Positions 6,585-13,838 of a stretch of DNA of 34,074 bases are shown one piece after another. The translations under genes and the position numbers were made by a program. Below the pieces are notes generated by a model. It made no database searches and was not told where the DNA came from. It saw only the letters and a list, made by a program, of their open reading frames with translations. The DNA comes from DASRQK01 sp964401685 (GTDB lineage Bacteria > Bacteroidota > Bacteroidia > Sphingobacteriales > Sphingobacteriaceae), in assembly GCA_964401685.1 (NCBI GenBank), contig CAYNZH010000025.1:1-34074 (forward strand). The letters run 5' to 3'. Position 1 is the first letter of the stretch, and each line of letters begins with the position of its first letter.

Positions 6585-7460
6585 ATGGGGTCGATCAATG
6601 TTGGCGGTCAGATTATGGATTTAGGCAGCCCTAAAATCATGGGAATCCTCAATCTGACCGCCGATTCGTTCTTTGATGGTGGTCAATACCTGGACCTTGA
6701 CCAGGCACTGGTCCGCGCAGAGCTTATGCTTTCTCAAGGAGCGGATATTATCGATCTGGGCGCTTATTCCACCAGGCCCGGGGCCGACGAGGTCAGCGCG
6801 GAAAAAGAAATCCAAAGGTTGATCCCGGTCATCGAGGCGATACTTAAACGTTTCCCGGACACTGTCCTTTCCGTTGACACTTTCCGCGCCCAAGTTGCTC
6901 GTGAAGCTATTCAAGCCGGTGCACACCTGATCAACGATGTTTCAGGGGGCGAGCTGGATGCTGACATGTTTCAGACCGTGGCTTCCTTAGGAGTGCCCTA
7001 TATCCTCATGCATATGCGCGGAACTCCTCAAAATATGCAATCTTTGACGGACTATGAGGATCTTCTTTGGGAAATCACACACTATTTTTCTCAGAAAATT
7101 CAACAGCTGCGAGCGCTCGGAGTCAAGGACATCATCCTCGATCCTGGCTTTGGCTTTGCAAAAACATTGGATCAAAATTACGAATTACTAAATCGGCTGG
7201 ACGAACTTCATGTCCTGAGACTTCCCATTTTAGGTGCTGTGTCTAGAAAATCAATGATTTATAAGGCACTTGACATCACGCCACAGCAAGCTTTGAATGG
7301 CAGCACCGTACTTCACACCCTGCTTTTAAGCAAGGGGGTCCAGCTGCTAAGGGTTCATGACGTTCCGGAAGCGAAGCAGGCTCTGGAGCTCTTTACGCGC
7401 ATGGCGCAAAGTGCTGCCTTAGCGGACAACGCTTCCAGGGCGGACATCAGTCGGCGGTAA
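6585..7460 (+). CDS. folP: Dihydropteroate synthase
   Basis: 291 aa. FolP condenses 6-hydroxymethyl-7,8-dihydropterin diphosphate with p-aminobenzoate in folate synthesis and is the sulfonamide target. TIM-barrel motifs in order: IMGILNLTADSFFDGG (pterin/diphosphate loop 1, about residues 18-33), DIIDLGAYSTRPGA (loop 2), LSVDTF, LINDVSGG, YILMHMRGTPQNMQ, ILDPGFGFAKT, ILGAVSRKSMI and LLRVHDV. Loop 1 has NLTADSFF where NVTPDSFS is the common form. The 3' end overlaps the 3' end of metG on the other strand by 42 nt. The partner enzyme FolK is encoded about 9 kb away, not in an operon with folP. Confidence 0.95.
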   Translation: MGSINVGGQIMDLGSPKIMGILNLTADSFFDGGQYLDLDQALVRAELMLSQGADIIDLGAYSTRPGADEVSAEKEIQRLIPVIEAILKRFPDTVLSVDTFRAQVAREAIQAGAHLINDVSGGELDADMFQTVASLGVPYILMHMRGTPQNMQSLTDYEDLLWEITHYFSQKIQQLRALGVKDIILDPGFGFAKTLDQNYELLNRLDELHVLRLPILGAVSRKSMIYKALDITPQQALNGSTVLHTLLLSKGVQLLRVHDVPEAKQALELFTRMAQSAALADNASRADISRR

Positions 7461-9500
7461 TACGAAATCCAGGCGTCCATCCCGGTCTTCAGCCATCAAA
7501 ATCATTCCTTGTGAGGAAATTCCCTTTATCTGACGGGGGGCAAGATTGATCAATATCGAAACCTGGCGTCCAACGATAGCCTCAGGATCAAAGTGTTCGG
7601 CAATTCCGGAAACAACCGTCCTTTCATCAATCCCCGTATCAATAGTGAGTTTTAGTAATTTTTTGGTTTTCGGAACCTTTTCTGCGGATAAAATCCGCCC
7701 GACCCGGATATCCATTTTCGTAAATTCCTCAAAACTGACCTCAGCTTTAGCTGCTTCAGCTTTATTAGCGTCATCCTCGACCTCCATAACTCCCGAATTC
7801 TTGATTTTGGCCTGAGCAAGCTTATCCAATTGAAAATTCACCTGCTCGTCGGATATTTTTTCGAAGAGAAGAACGGCCTCTTTCAGTTGGTGACCAACAG
7901 CCAACCTGTACCCGCCTTCGCTTCCCTCCCAATCACTGGCAGGCATATCGAGCATCGCCCGTATTTTTTCCGCTGTAAATGGCAGAAATGGTTGGGACAG
8001 CACCGCCAACCTCGCAGCAATCTGTAAACTCACATGTAGAACAGTTTTCACGTACTCCTCATCCGTCTTGATTTGTTTCCAGGGTTCTGCATCGGCCAAA
8101 TACTTGTTTCCCATTCTAGCGATGTTCATGAGCAGGGAGAGCGCTTCGCGAAATTTGTACTGGTGCAACGCCTTGGCGATCTGTCCAGGATATGCATCCA
8201 ACGCCTCCAATACATCCTTCTCAGCTTGGCCTATGCGCGTAGCTTCCTGTACTTTTCCGTCAAAATACTTATGCGACAACACCATCACGCGATTGACAAA
8301 ATTACCGTAAATTGCCACCAGCTCATTGTTGACTCTGGCCTGGAAATCTTTCCAGGTGAACTCACTGTCGGATGTTTCCGGCAAAATCGAGGTTAGAACA
8401 TAGCGTAGTTCGTCCTGTTTTCCGGGAAATTCCTCCAAATACTCGTGCAGCCAGACCGCATGATTTCTTGACGTGGACAACTTGTCGCCCTCCAGATTGA
8501 GAAACTCATTCGCAGGGACATTTTCAGGCAAAATATACTCCCCCTGAGCATGCAATATCGCTGGAAAAATGATGCAGTGAAAAACGATGTTGTCCTTGCC
8601 AATGAAATGAATCAAACAGGCGTTTTCGTCCTCTGAATCCTGTTTCTTCCAATATTTTTCCCAATCCTTACCGTGGTCGAGGGCCCATTGCTTTGTTGCT
8701 GAAATATAGCCAATGGGGGCATCCAGCCATACATACAGTTTTTTGCCCTTGGCCTCATCCACAGGAACGTCTACCCCCCAGTCCAAATCCCGTGTCATGG
8801 ATCGGGGTTGAAGCCCCGCCTTCAGCCAGGAACTGCACTGTCCGTACACATTGCTTTTCAGAATACCTTTTTTCCCCTCTAAAAGCCACTGTTCCAACCA
8901 AGGCTGGTACTTATCCAAAGGTAGGTACCAATGCTTCGTTTCGCGCAATACGGGTGTCTTTCCACTGAGTGTAGAAATTGGATTGATCAAATCCGTAGGA
9001 TTTAAAGAGGTTCCGCACTTTTCGCACTGATCGCCGTAGGCACCAGGATTGCTACAGTGCGGACAGGTCCCCGTAATATAGCGATCCGCCAAAAATTGCT
9101 TGAAATCTTCATCAAAATATTGCTCTGAGAATTTTTCAATAAATTCACCTTTTTTGTAGAGATCAAGAAAAAATTCCTGAGAAAGTTCGTGATGAACGCG
9201 CTCAGAAGTTCGGTGGTAAATATCAAAGGAGATTCCAAACTCGCCAAAACTGCTCTTGATCTGCTCGTGGTATTTATCGATAATCGCTCTGGGCGTAGTT
9301 CCTAATTGTTTCGCTTTAATGGTGATTGCCGCACCATGCTCATCGGAGCCACACACGTACACAACGTCCTTCTTTTGCAGGCGCAGAAAGCGGACAAAAA
9401 TATCAGCTGGAATATAAGCACCAGCGAGATGCCCTATATGCAGGGGACCGTTGGCATAGGGAAGTGCAGAGGTAATCGTGTATCTTTTGAAATTGCTCAA
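7419..9500 (-). CDS. metG: Methionyl-tRNA synthetase
   Basis: 693 aa. Charges tRNA-Met. A Rossmann core with the HIGH motif as HIGH in PYANGPLHIGHLAG (residues 21-24), a zinc knuckle CPHC...CEKCG, and a KMSKS variant DKLSTSRN. An anticodon-binding helical domain and a C-terminal EMAP/Arc1p-type tRNA-binding domain follow (FTKMDIRVGRILSAEKVPKTKKLL through the end), giving the long dimeric form. The start is TTG at 9500: no in-frame ATG exists before the HIGH region, and an in-frame TAA lies at 9510-9512. The promoter is probably one face of the palindrome at 9520-9536. The 3' end overlaps folP. Confidence 0.97.
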   Translation of the reverse strand: MSNFKRYTITSALPYANGPLHIGHLAGAYIPADIFVRFLRLQKKDVVYVCGSDEHGAAITIKAKQLGTTPRAIIDKYHEQIKSSFGEFGISFDIYHRTSERVHHELSQEFFLDLYKKGEFIEKFSEQYFDEDFKQFLADRYITGTCPHCSNPGAYGDQCEKCGTSLNPTDLINPISTLSGKTPVLRETKHWYLPLDKYQPWLEQWLLEGKKGILKSNVYGQCSSWLKAGLQPRSMTRDLDWGVDVPVDEAKGKKLYVWLDAPIGYISATKQWALDHGKDWEKYWKKQDSEDENACLIHFIGKDNIVFHCIIFPAILHAQGEYILPENVPANEFLNLEGDKLSTSRNHAVWLHEYLEEFPGKQDELRYVLTSILPETSDSEFTWKDFQARVNNELVAIYGNFVNRVMVLSHKYFDGKVQEATRIGQAEKDVLEALDAYPGQIAKALHQYKFREALSLLMNIARMGNKYLADAEPWKQIKTDEEYVKTVLHVSLQIAARLAVLSQPFLPFTAEKIRAMLDMPASDWEGSEGGYRLAVGHQLKEAVLLFEKISDEQVNFQLDKLAQAKIKNSGVMEVEDDANKAEAAKAEVSFEEFTKMDIRVGRILSAEKVPKTKKLLKLTIDTGIDERTVVSGIAEHFDPEAIVGRQVSILINLAPRQIKGISSQGMILMAEDRDGRLDFVLPPTDVRPGSVVR

Positions 9501-9519
9501 GGCTTTTATTTATAAAATG

Positions 9520-9536
9520 TATATTTGACAAATATA
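9520..9536. promoter_or_regulatory. Palindromic double -7 element for metG and the LD-carboxypeptidase gene
   Basis: TATATTTG-A-CAAATATA is a perfect 8-1-8 inverted repeat. Each arm is an exact TAnnTTTG element, one per strand, pointing to metG (29 nt from the end of its element to the TTG) and to the LD-carboxypeptidase gene (42 nt). The two promoters would share one site. Confidence 0.6.
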
Positions 9537-9569
9537 ACTCAAAATAAGAAAAATTACGGAGATTAGCCC

Positions 9570-10475
9570 ATGAAAATTCCTGAATTTTTGAAAGCCGGAG
9601 ATTTGGTCGCTATAGTGTGTCCAGCGAGTTTTGTGAGTGATGGCGTAACGGATGCGCTGGAACTACTGACAGGGTGGGGACTCCGCGTGCTACAAGGTGA
9701 AACTTTGCAAGCGAAGCACCACCAATTTGCGGGCGACGACCAGTTGAGAATAAAGGATTTTCAGGCGGCGCTCGATAATCCCGAGGTCAAAGCAATCTTC
9801 GCAGCGAGAGGCGGATATGGGACAGTGAGAATCATCGATCACCTGGATTTTTCCGGATTTGCACAAAATCCAAAATGGCTGGTCGGCTTTAGTGATATCA
9901 CCGTTTTGCACAGTCACATTCAATCTAAATATGGCATTCCGACCATTCATGGTCAGATGCCCTTCACGCTCCCGGACGCGACAAGGATTTCTCTTGAAAC
10001 GCTGAGGGCCTTACTTTTTGACCTTTCGCCGGTGCAATACCAATACCCGTCTGGGGACCGATCAAGGCAAGGCACTGGCCAGGGAATATTGATCGGGGGC
10101 AATCTTGCTGTGCTTTGTAGTGTCGCCGGCTCGGAATCGGATCCGGATTTTAGAGGCAAAATCTTATTTCTCGAAGACGTCGGCGAGTATTACTATGCGG
10201 TCGATCGCATGTTGTGGATGCTCAAGCGGGCTGGCAAGCTCGCCGAACTTTCAGGGTTGATCATTGGCGGATTTACTGCGATGAAAGACGGCTCTGTCCC
10301 CTTTGGAAGTTCGATCGAGGAAATCGTGATGGAAAAAGTATCCGAATACCGGTATCCTGTAGCGTTCGACTTTCCGGCAGGACATATTGAAAACAATCAA
10401 GCGCTATGTTTTGGCGCAAAAGTTTCGCTCTCTGTCGATGAAAATCGAGTTACGCTGAGTTACCTGAAAAAATAA
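9570..10475 (+). CDS. LD-carboxypeptidase (peptidase family S66)
   Basis: 301 aa. S66 enzymes remove the terminal D-Ala from murein tetrapeptides during cell-wall recycling; some relatives (MccF) inactivate microcin C. Visible: IVCPAS at the N-terminus, IFAARGGYGTVRIIDHLD, the nucleophile elbow VGFSDIT (Ser108), HGQMP, ILFLEDVGEYYYAVDRML (Glu202) and GHIENN (His272), which complete the Ser-Glu-His triad. No signal peptide, so it is cytoplasmic as expected for recycling. The 3' end overlaps the esterase gene on the opposite strand by 26 nt. Confidence 0.9.
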   Translation: MKIPEFLKAGDLVAIVCPASFVSDGVTDALELLTGWGLRVLQGETLQAKHHQFAGDDQLRIKDFQAALDNPEVKAIFAARGGYGTVRIIDHLDFSGFAQNPKWLVGFSDITVLHSHIQSKYGIPTIHGQMPFTLPDATRISLETLRALLFDLSPVQYQYPSGDRSRQGTGQGILIGGNLAVLCSVAGSESDPDFRGKILFLEDVGEYYYAVDRMLWMLKRAGKLAELSGLIIGGFTAMKDGSVPFGSSIEEIVMEKVSEYRYPVAFDFPAGHIENNQALCFGAKVSLSVDENRVTLSYLKK

Positions 10476-11088
10476 ATTCCTTGGCGAGGATCAACTCTTC
10501 CATGCTAATGCTGTGTGGTTTTCCAGGGTAAATTTCTAGTCTCGCCCTGGCGCCTAACTTTTCGACTAAATTTTTGGTCTGTTGCATTCGCTCCAAAGGA
10601 ACGTGATGGTCCATATCTCCACCGGAGATGAAAATTGGCGTGCCTTGGAACTCCCCTTTGTAAAGGGAAGGGTCTATGGTTTCCCCTATCAACCCACCGG
10701 TAAAGGCGACGATCCCGCCGTAGCGAGCCGCATTATTCGTAGCATACTCGAGTGCCAGGCAAGCTCCCTGGGAAAATCCAACAAAGTAAATCTGTTCCTT
10801 TGCGAAGCCTTTGACCTGCAAATCACTCACGACTTGATCGACCACGCTAAGCGCAGTATCCAACGCGGGTTGGTTACGCTCACGCGGCGCCATAAAACTA
10901 TAGGGATACCAGGATTGATTGGTCGCTTCGGGCGCCATCGCGTACGGTGCGCTCAGTTCAAACTGATCCATCAGCGGGATGATCCCGCGCGCGCTGCTAC
11001 CACGCCCATGTAAAAGTACTAGTGCCTTACTCGCCGTTGATACGGACGAGCCCGCTTGTATATATTTATATTCGTGTTTATACGTCAT
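10450..11088 (-). CDS. Phospholipase/carboxylesterase-family alpha/beta hydrolase (MhqD-like)
   Basis: 212 aa, cytoplasmic. Oxyanion region VLLHGRGSSA, nucleophile elbow GFSQG (Ser106), an acid candidate in SGGDMDHHVP (Asp158 or Asp160) and His192 in GKPHSIS. It belongs to the same family as bacterial carboxylesterases and B. subtilis MhqD. It lies 22 nt downstream of a gene for an MhqO-like ring-cleaving dioxygenase, the same pairing as in the B. subtilis mhqNOD operon for quinone resistance. That role is inferred from the neighbourhood; the substrate is not known. Confidence 0.85.
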   Translation of the reverse strand: MTYKHEYKYIQAGSSVSTASKALVLLHGRGSSARGIIPLMDQFELSAPYAMAPEATNQSWYPYSFMAPRERNQPALDTALSVVDQVVSDLQVKGFAKEQIYFVGFSQGACLALEYATNNAARYGGIVAFTGGLIGETIDPSLYKGEFQGTPIFISGGDMDHHVPLERMQQTKNLVEKLGARARLEIYPGKPHSISMEELILAKEFIFSGNSA

Positions 11089-11110
11089 TTTTTCTCTCCA
11101 TTTTTTTCAA

Positions 11111-11908
11111 TTAATGTAATGCAGGTAGGATTTTTTCCAGCCTATTTCTATAACCCTCGAACTGCTCAGGTAACTTGAGGGAAAGACCCAGTTGATCCGC
11201 ATCTTCATCGACGAGGAAACCAGGCTCATCACTTGCAATTTCGAACAGAACGCCTCCCGGTTCGCGGAAATACAGGGAATAAAAGTAGTTTCTGTCGATT
11301 TTATCTGTTATATGCAGGCCCAAGGCGGTAATTTTGTCCCTGTATGTCATCAGTTCTTCCACAGTTTTCACTCGAAATGCCACATGATGTACAGAACCAC
11401 CAGCAACCCTGCCGGGTTGCTCACCCGAAACCTCCACCAGGTCGACTGTGGCCGCAGTCGCGACGGTGTCGACCACATAGCGGAAGCGATTGACCTCCTT
11501 TGCGGCCAACTTATACCCGAAGACATCGGTGAGTATTTCTGCGGTTTGGGCGGATTCCTCAGTACTTATCGTCACATGATGTATGCCTCTGACTGCTTGC
11601 TCNNNNNNNNNNNNNNNNNNNNNNNNNNNNNNNNNNNNNNNNNNNNNNNNNNNNNNNNNNNNNNNNNNNNNNNNNNNNNNNNNNNNNNNNNNNNNNNNNN
11701 NNCGGTCACCCCAGGGGAAAAAAGTAAGAATAGTACCGCCTTCTCCAAGCGCATTTCCGAAATAAAAGTGATAGGTTTCTGGATCATCAAAGTTAACAGT
11801 CTTCTTTACCAGCCGCAAACCCAACACCCTGGTGTAGAAATCATAATTTCTCTGAGCATCTCCGGCAATTGCAGTAACGTGGTGGATTCCTAATATTTTA
11901 TTTTCCAT
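11111..11908 (-). CDS. VOC-family ring-cleaving dioxygenase (MhqO-like), interrupted by a gap
   Basis: Two vicinal-oxygen-chelate modules typical of the MhqO/LinE/PcpA group, which open (hydro)quinone rings with Fe(II). Module 1 begins GIHHVTAIAGDAQRNYDFYTRVLGLRLVKK, split by the family's TVNFDDP...YHFYFGN; module 2 begins GIHHVTIST and contains VHHVAFRV, RNYFYSLYFREPGGVLFEIASDEPGF. The His pairs and the Glu of LFEIA are the likely metal ligands. The 100-N run at 11603-11702 removes the second half of module 1. The reading gives 265 aa against about 310 in the family, so about 140-150 nt more are missing than shown. It is first in an operon with the esterase and divergent from a Crp/Fnr-type regulator. 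Confidence 0.88.
   Translation of the reverse strand: MENKILGIHHVTAIAGDAQRNYDFYTRVLGLRLVKKTVNFDDPETYHFYFGNALGEGGTILTFFPWGDXXXXXXXXXXXXXXXXXXXXXXXXXXXXXXXXXXEQAVRGIHHVTISTEESAQTAEILTDVFGYKLAAKEVNRFRYVVDTVATAATVDLVEVSGEQPGRVAGGSVHHVAFRVKTVEELMTYRDKITALGLHITDKIDRNYFYSLYFREPGGVLFEIASDEPGFLVDEDADQLGLSLKLPEQFEGYRNRLEKILPALH
11603..11702. other. Assembly gap (100 N) in the VOC dioxygenase gene
   Basis: A run of exactly 100 N. The flanking frames agree, but the protein is about 45-50 residues too short for its family, so the true gap is probably near 250 nt. Confidence 0.9.
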
Positions 11909-11934
11909 ATCTTTTGCCTATTTTTAATCCATTG

Positions 11935-11948
11935 AATAGTATACTATT
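11935..11948. promoter_or_regulatory. Palindromic operator candidate upstream of the dioxygenase operon
   Basis: AATAGTATACTATT is a perfect 14-bp palindrome. It lies 27 nt upstream of the dioxygenase start and just downstream of its candidate -7 element, a position suited to repression. It does not resemble the TGTGA-N6-TCACA site of Crp. Confidence 0.45.
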
Positions 11949-11958
11949 ATCAATACTA

Positions 11959-11966
11959 CAAAAGTA
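11959..11966 (-). promoter_or_regulatory. Candidate -7 element of the dioxygenase-esterase operon
   Basis: On the minus strand the sequence is TACTTTTG, an exact TAnnTTTG match, about 50 nt before the dioxygenase start. A TTTG lies only 14 nt upstream, shorter than the usual spacer. Confidence 0.4.
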
Positions 11967-12005
11967 CAGGGTTTGTTTTTCAAAAGCATTAACATAAAAT
12001 AAGAA

Positions 12006-12605
12006 ATGGAAATTACTCCGGAGTTTGGATTTATCAACGAATATGTCAATCGTTGTGGGCATTTTAACAATGAAGACCTGGAAGTTTTCAACCAGCTTCT
12101 CGTTCCCAAAAAAGTCAAAAAAAAGCAGATTCTTTTAAGGGAGGGTGAAGTATGTGATTTTGAAGCCTATATTGTGAAGGGTTGTGTGAGGACATTTTAC
12201 ATAGATGAAAACGGCAACGAAGTAATTCTGCAATTTTCCATAGAAGATTGGTGGTTTGGAGATATAGGGAGTTTTCACGATCGGACGCCTAGTCTCTTCT
12301 ATATTGAGGCTCTGGAAGACACAGAGCTACTGACCCTCAGCCCTCACCGCAAGGAACAATTGTTGGAAGCACTGCCCGCCTTTGAGCGCGTTTTCCGCCT
12401 GATGATGCAGAGAAGACTGAGCGCGCTGGAGAGACGACTGATCAGAACAATCGCACGTACTGCCGAAGAAAGATATGTGGAGTTTATTCGCTTATACCCG
12501 AAAATCGTACAGCGGGTTCCCCAACACTATATCGCATCTTACCTCGGCATGACCCCCGAATTTTTGAGCAAAGTACGGAGACGTCTGGCAACCAGAAAAG
12601 ATTAG
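12006..12605 (+). CDS. Crp/Fnr-family transcriptional regulator
   Basis: 199 aa. An N-terminal cyclic-nucleotide-binding-type beta-barrel (about residues 15-115: KKKQILLREGEVCDFEAYIVKGCVRTFY, then EVILQFSIEDWWFGDIGSF) precedes a dimerisation helix and a C-terminal winged helix (QHYIASYLGMTPEFLSKVRRRL, about 172-193). The barrel lacks the full set of cAMP-contacting residues (no clear GE..RSA), so the ligand is unknown. This is a common Bacteroidota subtype often found beside stress genes. It is divergent from the MhqO-like operon with 97 nt between, so it may control it (inference). The 3' end overlaps the kinase gene by 4 nt. Confidence 0.88.
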   Translation: MEITPEFGFINEYVNRCGHFNNEDLEVFNQLLVPKKVKKKQILLREGEVCDFEAYIVKGCVRTFYIDENGNEVILQFSIEDWWFGDIGSFHDRTPSLFYIEALEDTELLTLSPHRKEQLLEALPAFERVFRLMMQRRLSALERRLIRTIARTAEERYVEFIRLYPKIVQRVPQHYIASYLGMTPEFLSKVRRRLATRKD

Positions 12606-13462
12606 CGATTGAACGCTCTATCATTGTGGTACTGTACCAGATCGTCAATAGGTGAACGCACAATCTTGCCCATTTTCATGCCATAATTCTGGACTTTTTC
12701 TTCCAGGATATTGCGAAAGGTATAGCCCACAGAACCCACACAATTGAAACTGTAGCTTTGATAGTCGGGGTAATGAGAAACCAGATTTTTGAAAAATTCT
12801 TCAAAGGAGCTGTCCACAATCCCTCTTGAGTACCCAATATTTACCGAAACATCATAAACGAACTTACTGAATCCGGCGCAGAACCTATTGGCTAAGGGTT
12901 TGGTGTAAACGGCATCCATCACGTCATCTGGAGTCAATTTATAGGTTTCCCAAAAAATTTGGCGCACATCCTCAGGCATATAACCGCGCACATAATCCGT
13001 AAGTAATTTCTTTCCTATATGGCATCCGCTGCCCTCATCGCCAAGTATGTACGCCGCAGAACTTATATTGAGGGTAATTTTTTCCCCGTCAAATAAACAG
13101 GTATTGGTACCTGTGCCGAGTATGGCGGCAAAACCGGGCTGGTCTCCTAGTAAAGCACGTGCAGCGGCAATGAGATCATGACCGACCGCAATATTCGCCG
13201 TTTTTGTAAAAATCTGACGAATTGCCTGGCGCACGATTTCGGCTTTTTCCTCATTGTGGACACCCGCACCATAATAGTGGATCTCGGTAATTTCATCAAA
13301 AGGCAGATCTTTTGGGAGGGCCTTTAACATCGAATTGCTGATATATTCGCTGTCCACGAAATAAGGATTATAACCTTCTGTATTGAAAAAAAACTTCTTT
13401 CCAGATTCGTTTAACAGACACCAATTTGTCTTCGTTGAACCTCCATCTGCAATAATGATCAT
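12602..13462 (-). CDS. BadF/BadG/BcrA/BcrD-type ATPase, N-acetylglucosamine kinase-like
   Basis: 286 aa, ASKHA-fold sugar kinase. PHOSPHATE-1 loop MIIIADGGSTKTNWCLL (residues 1-17), PHOSPHATE-2 region AAILGTGTNTCLFDG and the following YILGDEGSGCHIGK that is typical of GlcNAc kinases. Probably phosphorylates GlcNAc or a related amino sugar during cell-wall recycling or chitin use; the exact sugar cannot be read from sequence. It is transcribed alone from a well-spaced promoter (13495-13525). No transporter or nag gene lies nearby. Confidence 0.85.
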   Translation of the reverse strand: MIIIADGGSTKTNWCLLNESGKKFFFNTEGYNPYFVDSEYISNSMLKALPKDLPFDEITEIHYYGAGVHNEEKAEIVRQAIRQIFTKTANIAVGHDLIAAARALLGDQPGFAAILGTGTNTCLFDGEKITLNISSAAYILGDEGSGCHIGKKLLTDYVRGYMPEDVRQIFWETYKLTPDDVMDAVYTKPLANRFCAGFSKFVYDVSVNIGYSRGIVDSSFEEFFKNLVSHYPDYQSYSFNCVGSVGYTFRNILEEKVQNYGMKMGKIVRSPIDDLVQYHNDRAFNR

Positions 13463-13494
13463 GATTTATTTTTTAATTTACCATTTTGATTCCG

Positions 13495-13525
13495 CAATAT
13501 TAGAAATTACTTTTTCCTAATACAA
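13495..13525 (-). promoter_or_regulatory. Promoter of the BadF-type kinase gene
   Basis: On the minus strand TTG (13525-13523), a 20-nt spacer, then TAATATTG (13502-13495), one mismatch from TAnnTTTG. The predicted transcription start lies about 27 nt before the ATG at 13462. Confidence 0.5.
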
Positions 13526-13547
13526 CAGTCACGTGGAATTAATATCT

Positions 13548-13568
13548 ATAGTGTAAAATTAACACTAT
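13548..13568. promoter_or_regulatory. Inverted repeat ATAGTGT-N7-ACACTAT
   Basis: Perfect 7-bp arms separated by 7 nt, in the kinase-rho intergenic region and upstream of the kinase promoter. The form suits a dimeric DNA-binding protein; the regulator is unknown. Confidence 0.4.
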
Positions 13569-13838
13569 TATGCGTCTTTACCAACGTTTTTTATATTTTT
13601 AACTATTTATGTTGAAAATCTTTTTGATTAATGAAAAGGATTTCCTTTATTTGCATTGTTATTCTATTAAAATTTATCCTGTTTCTGAAGTTTTTAGATC
13701 TGAGGACAAACAACTGAGAACTAAAAGATCATCATCTGAGATTTTCTGCAAGGACTTTTCTGGCAGCAAATTTGCAGTGGGTAGGTTAAATTTTCTATAA
13801 TTAAAAGCAACAACCCTTATTATTTTATAAAGACATTA

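Larger units (their letters stand above)
13463..13838. other. 376-nt AT-rich intergenic region between the sugar kinase and rho
   Basis: It holds the divergent kinase promoter, a 7-7-7 inverted repeat (13548-13568), a short perfect repeat AAAGGA-TT-TCCTTT (13635-13648) and probably a long rho leader. A 63-codon frame at 13609-13800 resembles no protein and I do not regard it as a gene. Rho leaders are often regulated by autogenous attenuation; I see no clear terminator hairpin here. Confidence 0.5.

Noticed and set aside
11909..12005. Crp-type binding site (TGTGA-N6-TCACA) in the divergent region
   Set aside because: No sequence close to this consensus is present; the only strong symmetry is the AATAGTATACTATT palindrome.
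13609..13800. 63-codon open frame upstream of rho
   Set aside because: No recognisable domain, signal or conserved pattern, and it lies where a rho leader is expected. I treat it as chance.
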